Assembly: GCA_022826345.1 (NCBI GenBank)
Contig: JAJDVB010000131.1
Coordinates: 1-9,726 of the forward strand
DNA length: 9,726 bases
DNA from: Alphaproteobacteria bacterium
GTDB taxonomy: Bacteria > Pseudomonadota > Alphaproteobacteria > UBA828
Direction: 5' to 3'
The position numbers and the translations under genes are program-made. This document shows positions 7,120 to 9,726 of this stretch, in pieces (within the stretch, counting starts at the first letter, position 1; each line of letters opens with the position of its first letter). The notes under the pieces were generated by a model. That model was not told the origin of the DNA and did no database searches. It saw only the letters and a list, made by a program, of their open reading frames with translations.

Positions 7120-7989
7120 ATGATCTACGACGAGCCGCGATTCACGCCGGGCGGCGACCGCTTCATCGAGATGGAGCTGGGGGACGAGCTCAATTTCGAC
7201 CTCAACTTCCTGGTCCACGCGCTGACCGCACGGGTGCGCGAGGCCGACTTCGACGGTATCATCGAGCTGCTGCCCAACATGGCCTCCATCGTCATCAGCT
7301 ACGATCCGGACCGGATCGGCTATGACGACGTGGTGCGCGAGATCGGCGGGATCTTCGCCTCCCTCGGCTCGCTGGAGGACGTGGAGCTGCCGAGCCCACT
7401 CTACACCGTCCCGGTGCTCTACTTCGACCACGTCACCCGCGCCTGCTGGGAGGATTACTGCACCCGCATCGGCGAGAAGGAGTACGACCCCGACCTCATG
7501 GTGCGGCTCAACGGGTTGGAGAGCCGCGCCCAGCTCGCGCGCATCCACTCGGGCACGGAGTACTGGGTTGCGGCGCTCGGCTTCTATCCCGGTCTCGCCT
7601 CGCTCATCGCGCTGGACCCCCGCTGCCGCCTCACGGCGCCCAAGTACAACCCGCCCCGCACCTGGACGCCCAAGGGCACGCTCGGCTACGGCGGCTCGGT
7701 CACCTGCCTCTACCCGGCGCGCACGCCGGGCGGCTACCAGATCATCGGCCACTCGCCGGTGCCCGTGTTCGATCTCGAGCAGCGCCTCCGCGCCTTCCGC
7801 GACCGCCTGGCGCTGCTCCGGCCCGGCGACCGGGTGCGCTTCGTGCCCGTGGGCCGCGCGGAATACGACCACGTCGAAGCGCAGGTGGAGAGCGGCGCCT
7901 ACGAGCACCAGGTCGCGGCCTACGCCAAGTTCTCGATCCGCGCCTACCACGCGTGGCTCGAGACCCTCGACATGAGCGTGCGGTTCTGA
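7120..7989 (+). CDS. pxpB: PxpB/KipI-family protein (5-oxoprolinase subunit B-like; carboxyltransferase-domain subunit 1)
   Basis: 289 residues. Family landmarks: PRFTPGGDRFIEMELGDEL at the N-terminus, IIELLPNMASIVISYDP (47-63), VPVLY (97-101), the HSGTEYWVAALGFYPGLASL core (143-162), PKYNPPRTWTPKGTLGYGG (174-192), YPARTPGGYQIIGHSP (198-213) and RPGDRVRFVPV (234-244). The fold is cyclophilin-like. With PxpC and PxpA it would hydrolyse 5-oxoproline to glutamate using ATP; related proteins form the C-terminal part of urea amidolyases. It is longer than the usual 220-240 residues because of a tail after 245. The block after VPVLY (102-142) is also divergent: instead of the usual Gly-Asp-Leu text it reads FDHVTRACWEDYCTRIGEKE. 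That makes a subfamily with another substrate possible. PxpC follows only after a reverse-strand toxin-antitoxin pair. Start ATG 7120 gives the expected N-terminus. Confidence 0.85.
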   Translation: MIYDEPRFTPGGDRFIEMELGDELNFDLNFLVHALTARVREADFDGIIELLPNMASIVISYDPDRIGYDDVVREIGGIFASLGSLEDVELPSPLYTVPVLYFDHVTRACWEDYCTRIGEKEYDPDLMVRLNGLESRAQLARIHSGTEYWVAALGFYPGLASLIALDPRCRLTAPKYNPPRTWTPKGTLGYGGSVTCLYPARTPGGYQIIGHSPVPVFDLEQRLRAFRDRLALLRPGDRVRFVPVGRAEYDHVEAQVESGAYEHQVAAYAKFSIRAYHAWLETLDMSVRF

Positions 7990-7990
7990 A

Positions 7991-8032
7991 GCGTCTCAGG
8001 GCATGTGTCGCAAGCGCTCATGCCTGACACGC
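7991..8032. terminator. Hairpin between convergent pxpB and toxin genes
   Basis: Arms 7991-8005 and 8019-8032 pair over 13 positions with one mismatch and one bulged G, around a 13-base loop. It sits exactly in the 47-base space between the pxpB stop (7989) and the toxin stop (8037), so it could stop transcripts from both sides. There is no T-run on either strand, so efficiency is doubtful. Confidence 0.45.
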
Positions 8033-8036
8033 CGCA

Positions 8037-8330
8037 TCAGGATCGGGCCATCCAGTAGGCCGGTCTTCGCTTGTGATGGGCCACGGCGAGTATCTCGATC
8101 CTCTCGCTCGTCTCCCGGTAGATGACGGAGAGCGGGAACCGCGCCAGAGGCGCCCGGCGAATATCCGGCTGGCGGACGATTCGATGGCGACGCGGGCTCG
8201 CCCGTAAGGTTTCCAGGGTTTGCTCGAATGCCAAGAGATAGTGAGCGCCGAGCCCGGCCCGTCGGGTCTCGTAGTAGACGACGGTCTCCAGATGCTCTGC
8301 TTCCGCCTCGGGATGAAACCAGACCGTCAC
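8037..8330 (-). CDS. ParE/RelE-superfamily toxin of a type II toxin-antitoxin pair
   Basis: 97 residues from GTG 8330, which overlaps the antitoxin TGA by four bases (GTGA). The frame stays open back to 8723, but that stretch is repetitive Arg/Gly-rich text covering the antitoxin gene and its promoter, so GTG is taken as the start. The sequence shows the ParE/RelE pattern: an N-terminal HPEAEAEHLETVVYYETRRAG helix, a central ASPRRHRIVRQPDIRRAPL, and a C-terminal FPLSVIYRETSERIEILAVA then HHKRRPAYW. Members block either DNA gyrase (ParE) or ribosome-bound mRNA (RelE); the ParE-like ending fits the first better, but the target is not decided. Antitoxin is upstream in the classical order. It ends 47 bases from the convergent pxpB stop. 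Confidence 0.9.
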   Translation of the reverse strand: MTVWFHPEAEAEHLETVVYYETRRAGLGAHYLLAFEQTLETLRASPRRHRIVRQPDIRRAPLARFPLSVIYRETSERIEILAVAHHKRRPAYWMARS

Positions 8331-8551
8331 CGCAGCAGCGACCGCGCCTTTCTCTGCACCTCCTCCGCAGGAATCGCCTTCACCTCTCCACGGTCGAGTT
8401 CGCGGGCGCGCCGGGCCGCTTCCGAAAGCCAGGTTCGTTCGAGCTCGGCGTCGGACGGCTCGTCGAGGCTCAGCAGCAGTTTCTCGGCGAGCGCTGCCCT
8501 CTCGTCGGGCGGCAGGCTCAGCGCCGCTTCCTGCAGCATCTTGGAGTCCAT
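8327..8551 (-). CDS. Addiction-module antitoxin (Unstab_antitox family)
   Basis: 74 residues. LSLPPDERAALAEKLLLSLDEP at about 11-32 is the hallmark of the small, unstable antitoxins that precede ParE/RelE toxins; the acidic/charged C-terminal part (about 33-74), with a helical RARELDRGEVKAIPAEEV, should wrap around the toxin. No DNA-binding domain is obvious in so short a protein, so any autoregulation would need the complex. ATG 8551 has a good GGAGGAG eight bases upstream. The four-base GTGA overlap with the toxin start couples their translation. On the minus strand a TATGAT element (8607-8602) about 50 bases ahead is a possible -10, without a good -35. Confidence 0.9.
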   Translation of the reverse strand: MDSKMLQEAALSLPPDERAALAEKLLLSLDEPSDAELERTWLSEAARRARELDRGEVKAIPAEEVQRKARSLLR

Positions 8552-8788
8552 CGTTCGCTCTCCTCCGGCCCGCGCCCCACGCGGTTCCGCTCTTGGGAAA
8601 CATCATAGTTGGCGCAGCCCGAAGATGGCCACGCCATATCGCCCGCGCGCTCGAAGGCTCGGGCTTGTCCCGGACATTGGCTGGCCGCAGGATGACGACA
8701 CCCAGACGCCGGAGTCCCGCCATGAACCTTTGTGACGATCCGTCGGAACTCGTCCGGCTGCGATGAGAACGAGGAACGGACGATCGCG
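8552..8788. other. Intergenic region between the ParE-type module and pxpC
   Basis: 237 bases with no convincing gene. It holds the toxin-antitoxin promoter at its left end and the pxpC 5' region at its right. A 14-codon frame starting at ATG 8722 (MNLCDDPSELVRLR) ends at 8766; it has no family likeness and no ribosome binding site, so I do not call it. Bases about 8650-8720 resemble the dispersed GC-rich intergenic filler common in alphaproteobacteria, which I cannot confirm as a repeat from one window. Confidence 0.4.
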
Positions 8789-9726
8789 ATGATCGAGGTG
8801 CTCAAGCCCGGGCTGGAGACCAGCGTGCAGGATTTTCCGGGCCGCTACGGCTTCTGGGAGCAGGGCTTTCCGCCGTCCGGGCCCTTCGACATGTGGTCCT
8901 TCCGCCTGGCCAACCTGCTGGTCGGCAACGCGGCGGAGGCGGCGGGACTGGAAATCCAGTTCCTCGGGCCCACGCTCCGCTTCGAGAGCGCGTCGGTGAT
9001 CGCGCTCACCGGCGCCACCATGACCCCAAGACTCGACGGCGCGCCCATGCCGCAGTGGGAGAGCGTCGCCGTCCCTGCCGGCGCGGTGCTGGAGACCGGG
9101 TTTGCGCGCGTGGGCGCCCGTGCCTACCTCGCCGTTGCCGGCGGCATCGAGACGGCGCCGGTGCTGGGCTCCCGCGCGACCTTCCACATGGCCGGCGTCG
9201 GCGGCATGGAGGGCCACGCGCTCAAGGAGGGCCAGCAGCTGCCCGCGAGCGGCGGAGACGGCACGCCCGGCCGGCGCGTGCGCCTGGACTGCCGCCCGGC
9301 CATCCCCTCCGAGAGCCGCTGGCAGATCGAGGTCGTCGCCGGCCCCAACGACGACTGGATCGACGAGCAGGGCCAGCGCATGTTCCTGGAGAGCGACTGG
9401 ACCCTGCAAGCCCGCAGCAACCGCACCGGCTACCGCCTCTCCGGCCCGGAATGGACGTTTGCCGCGCGCGCGACCGACAAGGGGCCGGAGCACGGCGAGC
9501 ACCCCTCCAACATCCTCGACCACGGCTATCCCGTCGGCTCCGTGAACCTGTGCGGTCAGACCCCGATCATCCTTGTCAACGACGGCCCGTCCGCCGGCGG
9601 CTTCATCAACCCGTACACGGTGCCCTCTGCGGCGTTCTGGAAGCTCGCACAGTCGAAGCCCAACGACATCTACCGCTTCCACCTCGTTTCCTTTTCGGAG
9701 GCGCAGGCCGCACGCCGCGCCATCGA
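8789..9726 (+). CDS. pxpC: PxpC/KipA-family protein (5-oxoprolinase subunit C-like; biotin-dependent carboxyltransferase family), 3' end cut off
   Basis: The frame is open from ATG 8789 to the window edge, giving 312 residues of a family usually about 300-350 long, so little is missing. The N-terminus MIEVLKPGLETSVQDFPGRY is the canonical family start, which fixes the start codon despite a distant GAGGAA (12 bases upstream); the frame could also open at GTG 8732. Other landmarks: PPSGPFDMWSFRLANLLVGN (28-47), LEIQFLGPTLRF (54-65), IALTGATM (71-78), VAGGIETAPVLGSRATF (116-132), RSNRTGYRLSGPE (209-221), and SNILDHGYPVGSVNLCGQTP through SAGGF (240-272). PxpC and PxpB form the core of prokaryotic 5-oxoprolinase together with PxpA (LamB/YcsF family), not present here. 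The two genes are usually contiguous; here they are 799 bases apart with a reverse toxin-antitoxin pair between, so pxpC probably needs its own promoter. Confidence 0.9.
   Translation, partial: MIEVLKPGLETSVQDFPGRYGFWEQGFPPSGPFDMWSFRLANLLVGNAAEAAGLEIQFLGPTLRFESASVIALTGATMTPRLDGAPMPQWESVAVPAGAVLETGFARVGARAYLAVAGGIETAPVLGSRATFHMAGVGGMEGHALKEGQQLPASGGDGTPGRRVRLDCRPAIPSESRWQIEVVAGPNDDWIDEQGQRMFLESDWTLQARSNRTGYRLSGPEWTFAARATDKGPEHGEHPSNILDHGYPVGSVNLCGQTPIILVNDGPSAGGFINPYTVPSAAFWKLAQSKPNDIYRFHLVSFSEAQAARRAI

Noticed and set aside
5916..7325. 469-codon plus-strand open frame crossing the E1 start and into pxpB
   Set aside because: It overlaps two well-supported genes in other frames, has biased composition, and has no ribosome binding site.
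8037..8723. 228-residue reading of the ParE-type toxin with a 131-residue N-terminal extension
   Set aside because: The extension covers the antitoxin gene and its promoter and is not family-like. GTG 8330 gives the standard length and the usual four-base overlap with the antitoxin.
7989..8788. Search for target-site duplication or insertion-sequence ends around the ParE-type module
   Set aside because: No matching direct repeats at the edges, no terminal inverted repeats and no transposase fragment were visible, so insertion by a transposon is not claimed.
8603..9682. 359-codon minus-strand open frame opposite pxpC
   Set aside because: It is antisense to canonical PxpC motifs and composed of low-complexity Arg/Ala/Gly/Val text.

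Overview
The window is GC-rich, strongly third-position-GC bacterial DNA with dense catabolic and accessory genes. The gene content (LLM flavin oxidoreductase, carboxymuconolactone-decarboxylase-like protein, GntR/FCD regulator, PotD-like binding protein, fused alpha/beta 2-oxoacid dehydrogenase E1, PxpB/PxpC pair, TumE-type and ParE-type toxin-antitoxin pairs) fits an environmental alphaproteobacterium, perhaps Rhodospirillales-like. That placement is an inference from gene content and base composition only.

Layout. 1-477: 3' end of a luciferase-like monooxygenase, cut by the window edge. 619-1176: a CMD/AhpD-family protein. 1210-2157 (minus): a GntR-type regulator with two winged-helix domains and an FCD ligand domain. 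2158-2594: a regulatory region whose last ~90 bases are a striking A/T-rich island. 2595-3713: a secreted PotD-like solute-binding protein with an ideal Shine-Dalgarno, followed at once by a strong hairpin terminator. 3777-3833: an 18-codon remnant of a second CMD gene, homologous to the last codons of the gene at 619-1176. 3909-4657 (minus): a two-gene TumE-type toxin-antitoxin module with a perfect inverted repeat upstream. 4761-6956 (minus): a single-chain E1 (alpha+beta) thiamine-diphosphate dehydrogenase. 7120-7989 (plus, divergent from E1): a PxpB/KipI-family protein. 8037-8551 (minus): a ParE/RelE-type toxin with its small antitoxin. 8789 to the window end (plus): a PxpC/KipA-family protein.

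How they may work together. The regulator and the divergent binding protein look like a sensor/uptake pair, with the FCD domain probably binding a small carboxylate; no permease or ATPase for the transporter is in the window. PxpB and PxpC are normally adjacent subunits of 5-oxoprolinase (with PxpA, not seen here) or of a related carboxyltransferase-like enzyme. Here they are separated by about 800 bases holding an oppositely oriented toxin-antitoxin pair.

The most informative structural signal is the CMD remnant. The regulator/binding-protein segment is bracketed by two copies of the same CMD gene terminus (about 88% identical over 57 bases by hand count, with most differences at third codon positions). 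This suggests the segment arrived, or was rearranged, by recombination at or near the end of that gene. Two toxin-antitoxin modules within 5 kb support the view that this is a plastic region. I did not find a convincing wholly new system. The best leads are the bracketed segment, the tandem-winged-helix regulator, and the split PxpB/PxpC locus.
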